DNA from: Paenibacillus harenae DSM 16969 | Lineage (GTDB): Bacteria; Bacillota; Bacilli; Paenibacillales; Paenibacillaceae | Direction: 5' to 3' | Assembly (NCBI RefSeq): GCF_000422465.1 | Contig: NZ_AULV01000016.1 | Span: 124,001 to 188,000 of the forward strand | DNA: 64,000 bases | Shown here: positions 52,752 through 60,992 of the stretch, in pieces | Layout of the letters: the number at the start of each line of letters is the position of its first letter | Position numbering within the stretch: the stretch's first letter is position 1 | Position numbers and translations under genes: made by a program | Notes under the pieces: generated by a model | Seen by the model: only the letters and a program-made list of their open reading frames with translations | Told to the model about the DNA's origin: nothing | The model's database searches: none

Positions 52752-53073
52752 GTTCGCCCAGCGGAAGACCTCGACGGTATATAAAAAAATAGTTAAAAAT
52801 ATAGGGGTAAATCTATAATTTTTAAAGTTGTGATGTATGCGCTTACTTTCTATAATTTAGTAATGTAAGACATAATTTGTCTTGCAATTATACTTGAAAA
52901 AAATTTCTTCTCAGAGGAGGGACAATCAGAAGTTCACGGAAAATGACACCAGGATAAGTGATGTACGGCAAAGAAACAACCGGCAAGAAGGGAAAGGGAG
53001 TGAGTTATAAAAGGTAATATTCAAGCAGTATGCAGGCAAGTAGCGGCAAATAGAAAATTTCGGGAGGTAAAAT
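52752..53073. other. Gene-free stretch with the xylanase promoter and long leader
   Basis: No gene is visible. It holds a good sigma-A promoter (52828-52856), a palindrome AAGACA-N5-TGTCTT near 52867, and then a leader of about 210 bases before the xylanase ATG. The leader contains an isolated AGGAGGG (near 52915) with no start codon after it; I saw no riboswitch fold. Confidence 0.5.
52828..52856 (+). promoter_or_regulatory. Promoter of the GH11 xylanase gene with cre-like site
   Basis: TTGTGA (52828-52833), 17-base spacer, TATAAT (52851-52856). Within the spacer, TGTATGCGCTTACT (52834-52847) has two mismatches to the cre pattern TGTAAGCGCTTACA. CcpA bound there would block transcription when glucose is present. 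Confidence 0.65.
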
Positions 53074-53712
53074 ATGTTTAAATGTAATAAGAAAATCTTG
53101 ACGTTAGTTATTGCAGCTTCAATGAGTATTACCGGCTTGTTTGCAGCAACCGCAAATGCAGCGACAGACTACTGGCAAAATTGGACCGATGGCGGCGGAA
53201 CAGTAAATGCTACCAATGGATCCGGCGGAAATTACAGCGTTACCTGGTCGAATACCGGGAATTTTGTTGTCGGTAAAGGTTGGAATACCGGATCGCCAAC
53301 CAGGACCGTAAACTACAATGCCGGCGTCTGGGCGCCGTCGGGCAATGGGTATTTGACTCTCTACGGGTGGACGAGAAACTCACTCATAGAATATTACGTC
53401 GTTGATAGCTGGGGTACTTATAGACCTACAGGAACGCATAAAGGCACCGTGTCCAGCGACGGCGGCACATATGACATCTATACGACTCAGCGAGTCAACG
53501 CACCTTCCATTGACGGCACAAAAACGTTCACCCAGTTCTGGAGTGTCCGCCAGTCGAAGAGAGCGACCGGCAGCAACGTCGCTATCACTTTTAGCAACCA
53601 CGTTAACGCATGGAAGAGTAAAGGAATGAATCTGGGAAGCAGTTGGTCCTACCAGGTGTTAGCGACAGAGGGATATCAAAGCAGTGGCAGCTCTAACGTA
53701 ACGGTTTGGTAA
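53074..53712 (+). CDS. xynA: Secreted GH11 endo-beta-1,4-xylanase
   Basis: 212 residues, ATG at 53074 after GGGAGG. A signal peptide (1-29, ending ANA) is followed by the compact GH11 jelly roll, starting [26 protein letters not shown]. Catalytic residues: the nucleophile Glu106 in [11 protein letters not shown] and the acid/base Glu199 in [11 protein letters not shown]. The rest agrees closely with B. subtilis XynA, including the thumb region and the [13 protein letters not shown] block. It cleaves xylan outside the cell; the products would feed the GH115 operon and GH43 enzymes. Confidence 0.98.
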   Translation: MFKCNKKILTLVIAASMSITGLFAATANAATDYWQNWTDGGGTVNATNGSGGNYSVTWSNTGNFVVGKGWNTGSPTRTVNYNAGVWAPSGNGYLTLYGWTRNSLIEYYVVDSWGTYRPTGTHKGTVSSDGGTYDIYTTQRVNAPSIDGTKTFTQFWSVRQSKRATGSNVAITFSNHVNAWKSKGMNLGSSWSYQVLATEGYQSSGSSNVTVW

Positions 53713-53810
53713 CAGGTCGCCTCCAAGCAGGGCAACTAACGGGAGCCCACGGCCGGGACTGTCTTCGCGGGCAAGCGGGTTTTGAGCTTTTCTGAATATT
53801 GTATTTCCTA

Positions 53811-53844
53811 ATCCGTCAGTCCGGACGATCCGTCAGTCCGGACG
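53811..53844. repeat. Perfect tandem duplication, 2 x 17 bp
   Basis: ATCCGTCAGTCCGGACG occurs twice in direct succession (53811-53827 and 53828-53844) between the xylanase and the next gene. Each unit has short internal CGTC/GACG symmetry. Confidence 0.8.
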
Positions 53845-53851
53845 CATTGAG

Positions 53852-53877
53852 GGCCGTTTCCCGCAAGACGAACGGCC
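53852..53877 (+). terminator. Hairpin after xylanase
   Basis: GGCCGTT (53852-53858) and AACGGCC (53871-53877), 7-bp perfect arms with a 12-base loop; weak T content after. Probable terminator. Confidence 0.5.
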
Positions 53878-53952
53878 TTCGATGTTGCCGGAAGCGAATT
53901 GCAGGCCGTAAAGCCCTACAATTTGTCCTATCCGTTTAAAGGAGATATATCA

Positions 53953-54801
53953 ATGAGAAAGTTATTCATTTTCCTTTTAATAGCATTAATGGTTGCTGTC
54001 AGCGCTTGTTCGCAAGAAAAGCCTGATAAAAAGCCTGATAAAATGCCTGATAACTTTGTATTCGTCAAAGGCGGGACTTTTATGAACACAAAGTCCAACT
54101 ACTATGGGAAAAATGTAACATTATCGGACTTTTATATCGGCAAATATGAGGTAACTCAAAAAGAGTGGACCCAGGTAATGGGAAGTAATCCTTCAAAATT
54201 CAAAGGCGACAATTTGCCGGTAGAAATGGTAAGCTGGTATGACGTTGTGGAGTACTGTAATAATAGGAGTATAAAAGAGGGCTTAACACCGTATTACCAT
54301 ATAGACAAGAATAAAAAAGACCCGAAAAATAAGAGTGAAACCGATCATATAAAATGGACAGTAACGATCAATGCGGGAGCCAATGGTTACCGATTGCCGA
54401 CAGAAGCGGAGTGGCAATATGCTGCAGGCGGAGGTCAGATGAGCAAGAGTTACACTTACAGCGGAAGCAATCATGCAGATGAAGTAGCATGGTATTGGAA
54501 AAACGCCGGAGATACATACTTATCGGGAGAATGGAACTGGCCTATGGTAGAAAACAACCATAATAAAACAAAATCTATCGGTGATAAGAAGCCCAACGAG
54601 TTAGGACTTTACGATATGTCAGGCAATGTAAGGGAATGGTGCTGGAACGGGTATGGGGACTTGGATAGCAATAGTAGCTCTACCCGGGTTGTGAAGGGCG
54701 GCGGTTGGATGGGCGACGTCGGCGAGTTAGCTTATCTGAGCAATTTCGAGGCGAATGGCATAGGCCCCGATCAAGGTTTTCGTGTGTGTCGCGACGAGTA
54801 A
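53953..54801 (+). CDS. SUMF1/formylglycine-enzyme-fold lipoprotein
   Basis: ATG at 53953 has GGAGA upstream; 282 residues with a lipoprotein signal ending VSAC (Cys19). A short PDK repeat linker (KPDKKPDKMPDN) precedes the fold. Family motifs: FVKGGTFMN, VTQKEWTQVMGSNPSKFKGDNLPVEMVSWYDVVEYCN, YRLPTEAEWQYAAGGG, NELGLYDMSGNVREWCW and GGGWMGD with the final GFRVCRDE. This is the formylglycine-generating-enzyme-like fold, but most such proteins are not sulfatase activators, and no sulfatase gene is present here. Role on the cell surface unknown. It is richer in A/T than its neighbours, suggesting separate origin. Confidence 0.88.
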   Translation: MRKLFIFLLIALMVAVSACSQEKPDKKPDKMPDNFVFVKGGTFMNTKSNYYGKNVTLSDFYIGKYEVTQKEWTQVMGSNPSKFKGDNLPVEMVSWYDVVEYCNNRSIKEGLTPYYHIDKNKKDPKNKSETDHIKWTVTINAGANGYRLPTEAEWQYAAGGGQMSKSYTYSGSNHADEVAWYWKNAGDTYLSGEWNWPMVENNHNKTKSIGDKKPNELGLYDMSGNVREWCWNGYGDLDSNSSSTRVVKGGGWMGDVGELAYLSNFEANGIGPDQGFRVCRDE

Positions 54802-55013
54802 ACGGTAACAAGACTATCAAGCATAATCGAAAAAATCTATTGATAGAGAAGAGTAGGGTCCTCCTACCTCTTAAGCCCCGAAATTAGATTTGAGTCTAGG
54901 TTACTTAACGTAGCAAACTAGATGAGAATCAATGGAGGGGATTTTTTATGCTGGTCAGCTGACTTCATTTGAGCACATAGTATCTAGCGTCGCCAGAAAT
55001 GGGTTTCGGAATT

Positions 55014-55027
55014 GGTAAGCGTTGACA
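55014..55027 (+). promoter_or_regulatory. cre-like or LacI-family operator over the GH35 -35 box
   Basis: GGTAAGCGTTGACA differs only in its first base from the degenerate cre consensus TGWNANCGNTNWCA and overlaps the -35 box. The overlapping CGTTG-A-CAACG (55020-55030) is also a perfect short palindrome. Either implies repression by a LacI-family protein such as CcpA. Confidence 0.6.
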
Positions 55028-55051
55028 ACGTTTGCGAAGTAGTTCTATAAT
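55022..55051 (+). promoter_or_regulatory. Sigma-A promoter of the GH35 gene
   Basis: Consensus TTGACA (55022-55027) and TATAAT (55046-55051), 18 bases apart, 148 bases before the chosen start. Confidence 0.8.
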
Positions 55052-55057
55052 TTAAGT

Positions 55058-55087
55058 GCCATTTATGAAACCCATTTCATAAATGGC
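55058..55087. promoter_or_regulatory. Long perfect inverted repeat at the GH35 transcription start
   Basis: 13-bp arms GCCATTTATGAAA (55058-55070) and TTTCATAAATGGC (55075-55087) around CCCA. It begins 7 bases after the -10 box, so it covers the start point and would act as an operator; as RNA it would form a 5' hairpin. Confidence 0.75.
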
Positions 55088-55198
55088 CGATGAAATAATA
55101 AATACGTTTATCGCCTCCTTCCATGTTAATTGAGAGTGAACTATTCGATCAGCAATTGGACTAAGACATTACGTTCAAAAAGGAAAGGAAAGGGATTT

Positions 55199-58018
55199 AT
55201 GACTTATACGCCTGGGAACATTAGGGGACAAACGATAACAGATCATGCACGGGAGGGAACACAGCTTCGTTACGATGCGAAGAGCTTTATAATTGGGGAG
55301 AAGAGAGTATTTCTGAACATCGCTTCGATTCATTATTTTCGCATGCCCAGACAGGAATGGCGGGAAGTGCTGGTCAAGGCTAAGCTTGCCGGGATGAATT
55401 GCGTCGATACTTATTTTGCATGGAATGTGCATGAACCGGAAGAAGGAAAGTGGGACTTTAGCGGCGACAACGATTGTGGTGCTTTTCTTGATTTATGCGC
55501 TGAGCTGGGACTGTGGGTTATCGCTCGGCCGGGGCCGTTCATTTGTGCGGAATGGGATTTCGGCGGTTTTCCGTATTGGCTGAAAAATAAACAAAATATT
55601 CAGTTTCGAACAGACAATGAACCGTATCTTCGTTACGTATATCGTTACTTTGATCAAATTGTTCCGATTATCCGTTCTCGTCAATCTACGAAAGACGGCA
55701 CCGTTATTCTGGTACAAGTCGAGAACGAATACGGGTATTTGGGCGATGATGCGTCAGGCCTGTCCTACATGAATGGGCTTCGCGACGGTTTACTGGAACG
55801 TGGAATCGACGTTCCATTAATCACCTGCGAGGGAGGTTTGGAAGGAACGATAGAAGGGGCGAATTTTTGGTCGGGCGCGGACTCCCATTATGGGAAGTTA
55901 ATGCGCAAGCAGCCGGACGTTCCGAAGCTCGTGACCGAATTTTGGACGGGGTGGTTCGAGCATTGGGGAGCGCCGGCGGCCACTCAGAAGACACACGATT
56001 TGTACGAGAAGCGGATGATGGAGTGCATTCGCGCCGGTTTTGACGGCATCAGCCATTATATGTTTTTCGGAGGCACCAACTTTGACGGCTACGGCGGGCG
56101 GACGGTAGGAAGCAGCGATATTTATATGGTTACCTCCTATGATTACGATGCTCCTTTGTCGGAGTATGGAAGAGTTACAGCCAAATACCGAATGGCCAAG
56201 AAAGTGTCCTTGTTCACGCAGGCACTGGGGCAATTCTTACTAGAGTCGGAGCCGATGGACTCGATCGGAGCGCGTTGCGGGGAAGGCGTCAAGCTCCAAG
56301 GCAGACATTGGAACGGGCAAAAGCTTTGGTTTGCCGAAAGTCTCAAGCAAGAGAAGGAAGTGTTCCAGGTTACACTCGAAAGCGGACGTACGCTTCCGGT
56401 TTCGATCAAGCCGGGGCAAATCGTTCCGATTCTCGACCGGATCGATATTTGCCCGGGATTAAAGCTGACGAGTGGCGGATTCCTGATCGGGAATGACCGG
56501 ATTGGCGAAGTTCAAACGATTATATTAGCTGGAGAAAACGGTCAGTGTACACATATCGTCTTCGAAGCCGATCAGGCCATCCATTACGATAACGAAAGTC
56601 AGATCCCTCCGCATGAGAGCAGCCCGGATGGCCGTACGCTGCGGTTGGACGTATTCAACTTCCAGACACCGCAGCGAATTTGTCTGAAGGTTGGCGAGCA
56701 ACGCGTCGAAGTGATTGTGTTAAACGGCTATATGTCGGACCGGGCATGGAGACTCCAAGGGGACGGAGTCCGCTGGGCATTCGGCTGGGAAGATATGGAC
56801 TTGGAAGCCGATGGCGGCGTTCGTGCAGTAAGCGGCAGCTCCGCGTGCGAACCGTTCCTTGTAGGGGATTGGGGCCTCCAAAGAGGCGAAGGCCGGGATC
56901 ATGAGGGCAGAATGGTACGAAGTGCAGGCAACGCCATCAAACCGCTGCTCTCACCAAGCTTGTCGGAGTGGAAACGGAAAATCTTAAATCTACATTCGCT
57001 CAGAGGAGGCGAGCTTGCCGAACGTCCGCGCGGATTTGCGGAGCTTGGTTTGGAGTTCGGCTACCTCATATACAACAACGAAGTCGAATGCGATCGCGAT
57101 CAAGAAAACATACTTGTTTTGTCTGCCATTCAAGATTCCGCGCGCCTGTTTGTAAATGGCAGGGAGCAAGCGATGATCCGTCAGGTCGGGGCTGCGTCCA
57201 CAGTCATGCGGCTGCAAAAAGGAAGCAATAAGGTACAGCTTCTTGTGCAGCATATGGGCAGTCTCAATTTTTCTCCTAATTTGGGTGAAGAAAAGGGGAT
57301 ATTCGGGCCTGTATATATGGACGGCTCGGCCGCCTGTCTGCGAAGAGACTGGAATTGCGGCAATGAGATTGTCCATCTGGACGAGGTGCATGCCGAACCG
57401 TTTACCTCTACGCTGACGCGAAATTTTGAGCTGATGGAGAATGACGAGGCCATACTGGTCGGAGCATTAAGCAACGGACTTCGGATTAACGGCCAAGAAG
57501 TGGCTCTGGATGGCTATAAGGATTGGTTTGCTTATCATGCCGTCGATATTTCCGGCTATGTAGTCAAAGGCAGCAACACGATTGAAATGCCGGCAGCCCG
57601 AACGCCGTTGAACCGGCTGGAACTGCTGACGTACGACAGGTCGCGAGAGCTGAGAGGCTGGTCGGCAGTCTCGCTGGAAGACGCAGCGGAGTTTGCGCAA
57701 GATTCAGCCTCCATCGAAGCCGGACCTTCATGGTATAGCAGCATGTTCGATCTCCCAGCCATTCCGGAGAACGTTAGCCCGAAGCTGAAGCTCCGAATGA
57801 CGGGATTGAGCAAAGGCTATTTGCTTCTGAACGGTCGCAATTTGGGCCGATATTGGCAAATCGGGCCTCAGGAGGACTACAAAGTTCCGATGGCGTGGCT
57901 GAAGGAGAAAGGCAACGAGCTGATCTTGTTTGACGAAGAAGGTAGAAATCCAGATTCGGTAAAGCTCTTCTATGACGATCAATCGGATCGACGCTGGATA
58001 ACGCTGAATAAAGCGTAA
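55199..58018 (+). CDS. GH35 beta-galactosidase
   Basis: ATG at 55199 after AAAGGAAAGGGA gives 939 residues; no signal peptide. The TIM barrel has FLNIASIHYFRMPRQEW, ARPGPFICAEWDFGGFPYWL, the acid/base Glu177 in QVENEYG and the nucleophile Glu247 in VTEFWTGWFEHWG, followed by MFFGGTNFDGYGG. The C-terminal half holds several beta domains, with a jelly-roll ending GRNLGRYWQIGPQEDYKVP. GH35 enzymes cleave terminal beta-galactose, here probably from imported galacto-oligosaccharides of pectic side chains. It is followed by a LacI gene and a sugar transporter set that share operator-like sequences with its promoter. Confidence 0.95.
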   Translation: MTYTPGNIRGQTITDHAREGTQLRYDAKSFIIGEKRVFLNIASIHYFRMPRQEWREVLVKAKLAGMNCVDTYFAWNVHEPEEGKWDFSGDNDCGAFLDLCAELGLWVIARPGPFICAEWDFGGFPYWLKNKQNIQFRTDNEPYLRYVYRYFDQIVPIIRSRQSTKDGTVILVQVENEYGYLGDDASGLSYMNGLRDGLLERGIDVPLITCEGGLEGTIEGANFWSGADSHYGKLMRKQPDVPKLVTEFWTGWFEHWGAPAATQKTHDLYEKRMMECIRAGFDGISHYMFFGGTNFDGYGGRTVGSSDIYMVTSYDYDAPLSEYGRVTAKYRMAKKVSLFTQALGQFLLESEPMDSIGARCGEGVKLQGRHWNGQKLWFAESLKQEKEVFQVTLESGRTLPVSIKPGQIVPILDRIDICPGLKLTSGGFLIGNDRIGEVQTIILAGENGQCTHIVFEADQAIHYDNESQIPPHESSPDGRTLRLDVFNFQTPQRICLKVGEQRVEVIVLNGYMSDRAWRLQGDGVRWAFGWEDMDLEADGGVRAVSGSSACEPFLVGDWGLQRGEGRDHEGRMVRSAGNAIKPLLSPSLSEWKRKILNLHSLRGGELAERPRGFAELGLEFGYLIYNNEVECDRDQENILVLSAIQDSARLFVNGREQAMIRQVGAASTVMRLQKGSNKVQLLVQHMGSLNFSPNLGEEKGIFGPVYMDGSAACLRRDWNCGNEIVHLDEVHAEPFTSTLTRNFELMENDEAILVGALSNGLRINGQEVALDGYKDWFAYHAVDISGYVVKGSNTIEMPAARTPLNRLELLTYDRSRELRGWSAVSLEDAAEFAQDSASIEAGPSWYSSMFDLPAIPENVSPKLKLRMTGLSKGYLLLNGRNLGRYWQIGPQEDYKVPMAWLKEKGNELILFDEEGRNPDSVKLFYDDQSDRRWITLNKA

Positions 58019-58029
58019 TAAGAAAGCTG

Positions 58030-58070
58030 GGGCAGGAACGATCGTTAAAGCGACGAGCCTGTCCCTTTTT
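58030..58070 (+). terminator. Terminator after GH35
   Basis: GGGCAGG (58030-58036) pairs with CCTGTCC (58058-58064) with one G-T pair, followed by CTTTTT. Confidence 0.7.
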
Positions 58071-58155
58071 CGGTGCAATAGGTGAAATGCATTACATACC
58101 AAGTCTGATTTTGCTATAATGATCCGAGACATGAAGTAGGAAGGAAGCGTTAAGC

Positions 58156-59184
58156 TTGAGACAAGTCACCATATATGACATTGCCAAGGAGGCAGAAGTA
58201 TCGATTTCGACTGTATCTCGGGTATTAAACGATACTGCTCCGGTAAAGGGATCGACCCGTGCTAAAATTGAAGAGCTTATTCAAAAATATAACTTTCAGC
58301 CTAATGCGATGGCTAGAAGCCTCCTCAAACAAGAAACCGGAATTATTGGTGTGATCGTGCCCGATCTGACCAACCCCTTTTTCCCGGAAGTGTTTGCTGG
58401 CGCTGAGCATGAGGCGCAGCAGTCGGGGCATACCTTCCTGCTTAGCAATTCGATCGGCGATTATGCGAAGGAATCGGAATATCTCAGCATTATGCGGGAG
58501 AAACGTGTGGACGGTATTATGTTTTTAGGAGGGAGGATCAATTTAAGGCACTGCGAGGAGCATCTGGTGCAGGAGCTCGTGCAGTGTGCTAGCGTCATTC
58601 CGACCGTACTAGTCAATGGAGGCTTGCGTAACACCGACTTGATCAGGGTCGCCACGGACGAGTCGGCGGGTACCGCTCTCGCGGTTCGGCACTTGATCGA
58701 GCTTGGGCATACAGAAATCGGCTTCATCGGTGGAGAAAGCAACATGACGACGACTTCCATCAAGCTGCGGGCATTCCGCAAGGCGATGAAGGATGCGGAG
58801 CTGGAGGTCCGGGAGGAATGGATGCTGCCGGACAGCTTCTCTATTGATTCGGGTAAGCGTCAAATGCTGAATCTGCTGGCCATGAAGGAGAGGCCAACTG
58901 CCGTGTTCTGCGTCAACGATTATACGGCGATCGGAGTGATCAAGGCGGGAGTGGAGGCTGGACTGTCGATTCCGGATGATATGTCCGTCGTCGGATTTGA
59001 CGATATTCCGCTGGCGCATCATTTTATTCCCGAGCTGACCACGGTTTCCCAGCAGGCGCACGAGCTTGGAAGGACGGCTGTAAAAGTACTTAAAGCTATG
59101 ATGAGCAATGAAAAAGTCAAGAAGCTTACCTCGCTCGAGCCACAGCTTGTCGTTCGGCAAAGTTCGGGAGCCCCTATGCGATAA
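58156..59184 (+). CDS. LacI-family transcriptional regulator of the GH35/transporter locus
   Basis: 342 residues from the TTG at 58156, with AGGAAGGAAG upstream. The helix-turn-helix reads VTIYDIAKEAEVSISTVSRVLNDTAPVKG with hinge NFQPNAMARSLL; the effector domain runs from TGIIGVIVPDLTNPFF to the closing LVVRQSSG. It lies between the GH35 gene and the binding-protein operon, whose promoters both carry palindromic elements just after the -10 box. It is the natural candidate to bind them, and perhaps its own promoter. Confidence 0.94.
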   Translation: MRQVTIYDIAKEAEVSISTVSRVLNDTAPVKGSTRAKIEELIQKYNFQPNAMARSLLKQETGIIGVIVPDLTNPFFPEVFAGAEHEAQQSGHTFLLSNSIGDYAKESEYLSIMREKRVDGIMFLGGRINLRHCEEHLVQELVQCASVIPTVLVNGGLRNTDLIRVATDESAGTALAVRHLIELGHTEIGFIGGESNMTTTSIKLRAFRKAMKDAELEVREEWMLPDSFSIDSGKRQMLNLLAMKERPTAVFCVNDYTAIGVIKAGVEAGLSIPDDMSVVGFDDIPLAHHFIPELTTVSQQAHELGRTAVKVLKAMMSNEKVKKLTSLEPQLVVRQSSGAPMR

Positions 59185-59204
59185 CTTCTCTAGAGTGATT
59201 ATAA

Positions 59205-59237
59205 GGCAGCAGCCATATCTGGTATGCTGCTCTTTTT
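59205..59237 (+). terminator. Terminator after the LacI gene
   Basis: AGCAGC (59208-59213) with GCTGCT (59226-59231), extended by ATA/TAT, followed by CTTTTTTAT. Confidence 0.8.
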
Positions 59238-59302
59238 TATGTGGAGCCAAGCTGTTCCAATTAACATTGGCAACGCATTGCTGGAAAATTAAAACTTGCA
59301 TA

Positions 59303-59331
59303 TTGACCAAGTATTGGAATCGAGCTATACT
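59303..59331 (+). promoter_or_regulatory. Sigma-A promoter of the third transporter operon
   Basis: TTGACC (59303-59308), 17-base spacer, TATACT (59326-59331), 150 bases before the binding-protein ATG. Confidence 0.8.
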
Positions 59332-59336
59332 GAAAT

Positions 59337-59352
59337 GGCTTTCATGAAAGCC
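59337..59352. promoter_or_regulatory. Palindromic operator downstream of the promoter
   Basis: GGCTTTCATGAAAGCC is a perfect 16-bp palindrome starting 6 bases after the -10 box. It shares TTTCAT/ATGAAA half-sites with the GH35 inverted repeat at 55058-55087. Candidate site for the LacI protein at 58156. Confidence 0.7.
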
Positions 59353-59480
59353 TTTGCATAAAGTTTCGGAGACCGGATTTTATTTTATTTTTGGGGAGGG
59401 TAGCGCCGAGTATTATTCAACTCAACTGTCTGTCCTGCATTGATTTATTTAATCATTCATGAAGGGGAGTGCGCTAAACA

Positions 59481-60881
59481 ATGAAACAGATGAAAAAGAT
59501 GAAACCGATGTTAGTTGTTTTATTATCAGCCATATTATTGATTATGTCTGCATGCAGTGGCAGCAACGGAGGAAATACACCGGCCACCGACGCACCGGCC
59601 ACCGAGGCTCCGTCTGCAACGGTTGCTCCGACCGAGGAGCCTGAACCGCCTGCCGCTAATTTGGGAGGCAGAGAAATTCGCATTTCGCATTGGTGGGATG
59701 CAACCCCAACCGGAGATTCGGAAGCCGACGAACTGGCCCGCGAAAGAATCAAGAAGGTGGAAGAAAAATACAATGTCAAAATTAAGTATCTGAACACGGA
59801 ATACTGGTCGACTTCAGAGAAGCTTTCCTCCTCTGTCTTGGCTAACGATCCTTTCGCGGAAATCGTCCGCCTGCCTGACGGCTTCATTTGGGGACTTATG
59901 CACGGAGGATTCCTAACGCCACTTGATGATGCCCTCAATAATACGCGCATTGCGCAAGACGTAGTCGATTCGATGCGTTTTGGCGGTGAGAATGTATTCG
60001 GCCTGGAAGGCTGGTTCAACGCGAACGACTCCGGCATGTATTACAATAAACGGATTTTCAAGGAAGCGGGCTTGAAAGATCCGCAACAGCTGATGGACGA
60101 GGACAACTGGAACTGGACGACAATGCTTGATGCTGCGAAGAAACTGACCGTTGACAATAACGGTGATGGCAAAGTTGACCAATACGGTCTTGCCGGCGCG
60201 CATTACATATTCTCGGAGCAGCTGATCGCCAGCAACGGTGGCTATATCTTCGAAGAAGCTACGAAAAAAGCAAGCTTTGATTCTCCCGCTGCAATGGAAG
60301 CGCTTAACTTCTTGAACGAGCTGTATAACACACACAAGGTCGTGAAGGAGAACGAAGGAAACGACTGGGAAGATCCGGCGAAATATTTTGCGGAAGGCAA
60401 TATTGCTATGTATCCGGGCGGACTATGGGAAATCGAGGGACGCCTTCAAGAAAAGATGAAGGATGAGTGGGGATACGTGTACTTTCCTAAAGCGCCTAAT
60501 GCGTTATCCTATGTAGATCCGCTTGGACAAACGGCTGCCTATGTCATTCCAAAAGGCGTCAAGGACGCGGAAGCCATTGTGAAGATCTGGGAAGAATTGC
60601 AGGACTTCGACAATTGGCAAGCAAACCGCAAACTGTGGCTTGAAAATGTGCTTCCGGATGAAACTTCCATCGCTAATGCTATGAATGAAGCCGGCAAGGT
60701 ACAGCGGGTGTTTGGCGGACGATTCGGAGGTCTTGGCGTTAAGGATCAGCTTGACTCTGTGACAGGCAAGTTCGTTAAAGGCGAAATTACGCCGTCGACT
60801 GGTGTCGCTCAAGTGATCGGACCAGCGCAAGCTGCTGCCGAAAAAGTGCTCAGCGGTAAGACAGAAGAGAAGAAAGAGTAG
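59481..60881 (+). CDS. Carbohydrate ABC transporter solute-binding lipoprotein
   Basis: 466 residues, ATG at 59481 after AAGGGGAG. Lipobox IMSAC (Cys26), then a Thr/Ala/Pro/Glu linker of about 40 residues. The body is a family 1 binding protein: RISHWWDATPTGD, the KIKYLNTEYW strand, FNANDSGMYYNKRIFKEAGL, DNNGDGKVDQYGL, and MYPGGLWEIEG with the usual Trp contacts. It is followed by a hairpin, a second binding-protein-like gene and a further gene. Control is probably by the LacI protein at 58156; the GH35 neighbour suggests galactosides as ligand. Confidence 0.94.
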   Translation: MKQMKKMKPMLVVLLSAILLIMSACSGSNGGNTPATDAPATEAPSATVAPTEEPEPPAANLGGREIRISHWWDATPTGDSEADELARERIKKVEEKYNVKIKYLNTEYWSTSEKLSSSVLANDPFAEIVRLPDGFIWGLMHGGFLTPLDDALNNTRIAQDVVDSMRFGGENVFGLEGWFNANDSGMYYNKRIFKEAGLKDPQQLMDEDNWNWTTMLDAAKKLTVDNNGDGKVDQYGLAGAHYIFSEQLIASNGGYIFEEATKKASFDSPAAMEALNFLNELYNTHKVVKENEGNDWEDPAKYFAEGNIAMYPGGLWEIEGRLQEKMKDEWGYVYFPKAPNALSYVDPLGQTAAYVIPKGVKDAEAIVKIWEELQDFDNWQANRKLWLENVLPDETSIANAMNEAGKVQRVFGGRFGGLGVKDQLDSVTGKFVKGEITPSTGVAQVIGPAQAAAEKVLSGKTEEKKE

Positions 60882-60910
60882 TTAAGGAAAGACTTATAGT
60901 GAACAAGCAG

Positions 60911-60947
60911 ACTGCCCGGTTTTCCGGCTTATGGAGAACTGGGCGGT
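60911..60947 (+). terminator. Hairpin between the two binding-protein genes
   Basis: Fifteen-base arms (60911-60925, 60933-60947) pair with three G-T pairs around a 7-base loop; no T-run. It matches the placement of the hairpin after the binding-protein gene at 12225. Confidence 0.55.
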
Positions 60948-60992
60948 TACTGACAAAACAAGATTCCGCTAGTTTGCAAAGGGGGGGATGAG

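Larger units (their letters stand above)
54802..55198. other. Gene-free stretch with the GH35 promoter region
   Basis: No gene is recognised. The left part (54802-55000) holds short A/T-rich sequence and an unused ribosome-like GGAGGGG before a four-codon frame. The right part holds the promoter and operators described separately (55014-55087) and a leader to the GH35 ATG at 55199. Confidence 0.5.

Noticed and set aside
52857-53073. Possible riboswitch in the long xylanase leader
   Set aside because: No conserved riboswitch core or terminator/antiterminator pair could be made out by eye; only a short palindrome and an unused AGGAGGG.
53953-54801. True sulfatase-activating formylglycine-generating enzyme
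   Set aside because: The protein is a surface lipoprotein with no sulfatase neighbour, and the fold is widely used for other roles, so the general fold name is kept.
55058-55087. Rho-independent terminator within the GH35 upstream region
   Set aside because: The hairpin follows a consensus promoter by only 7 bases and has no T-run, so an operator is the better reading.
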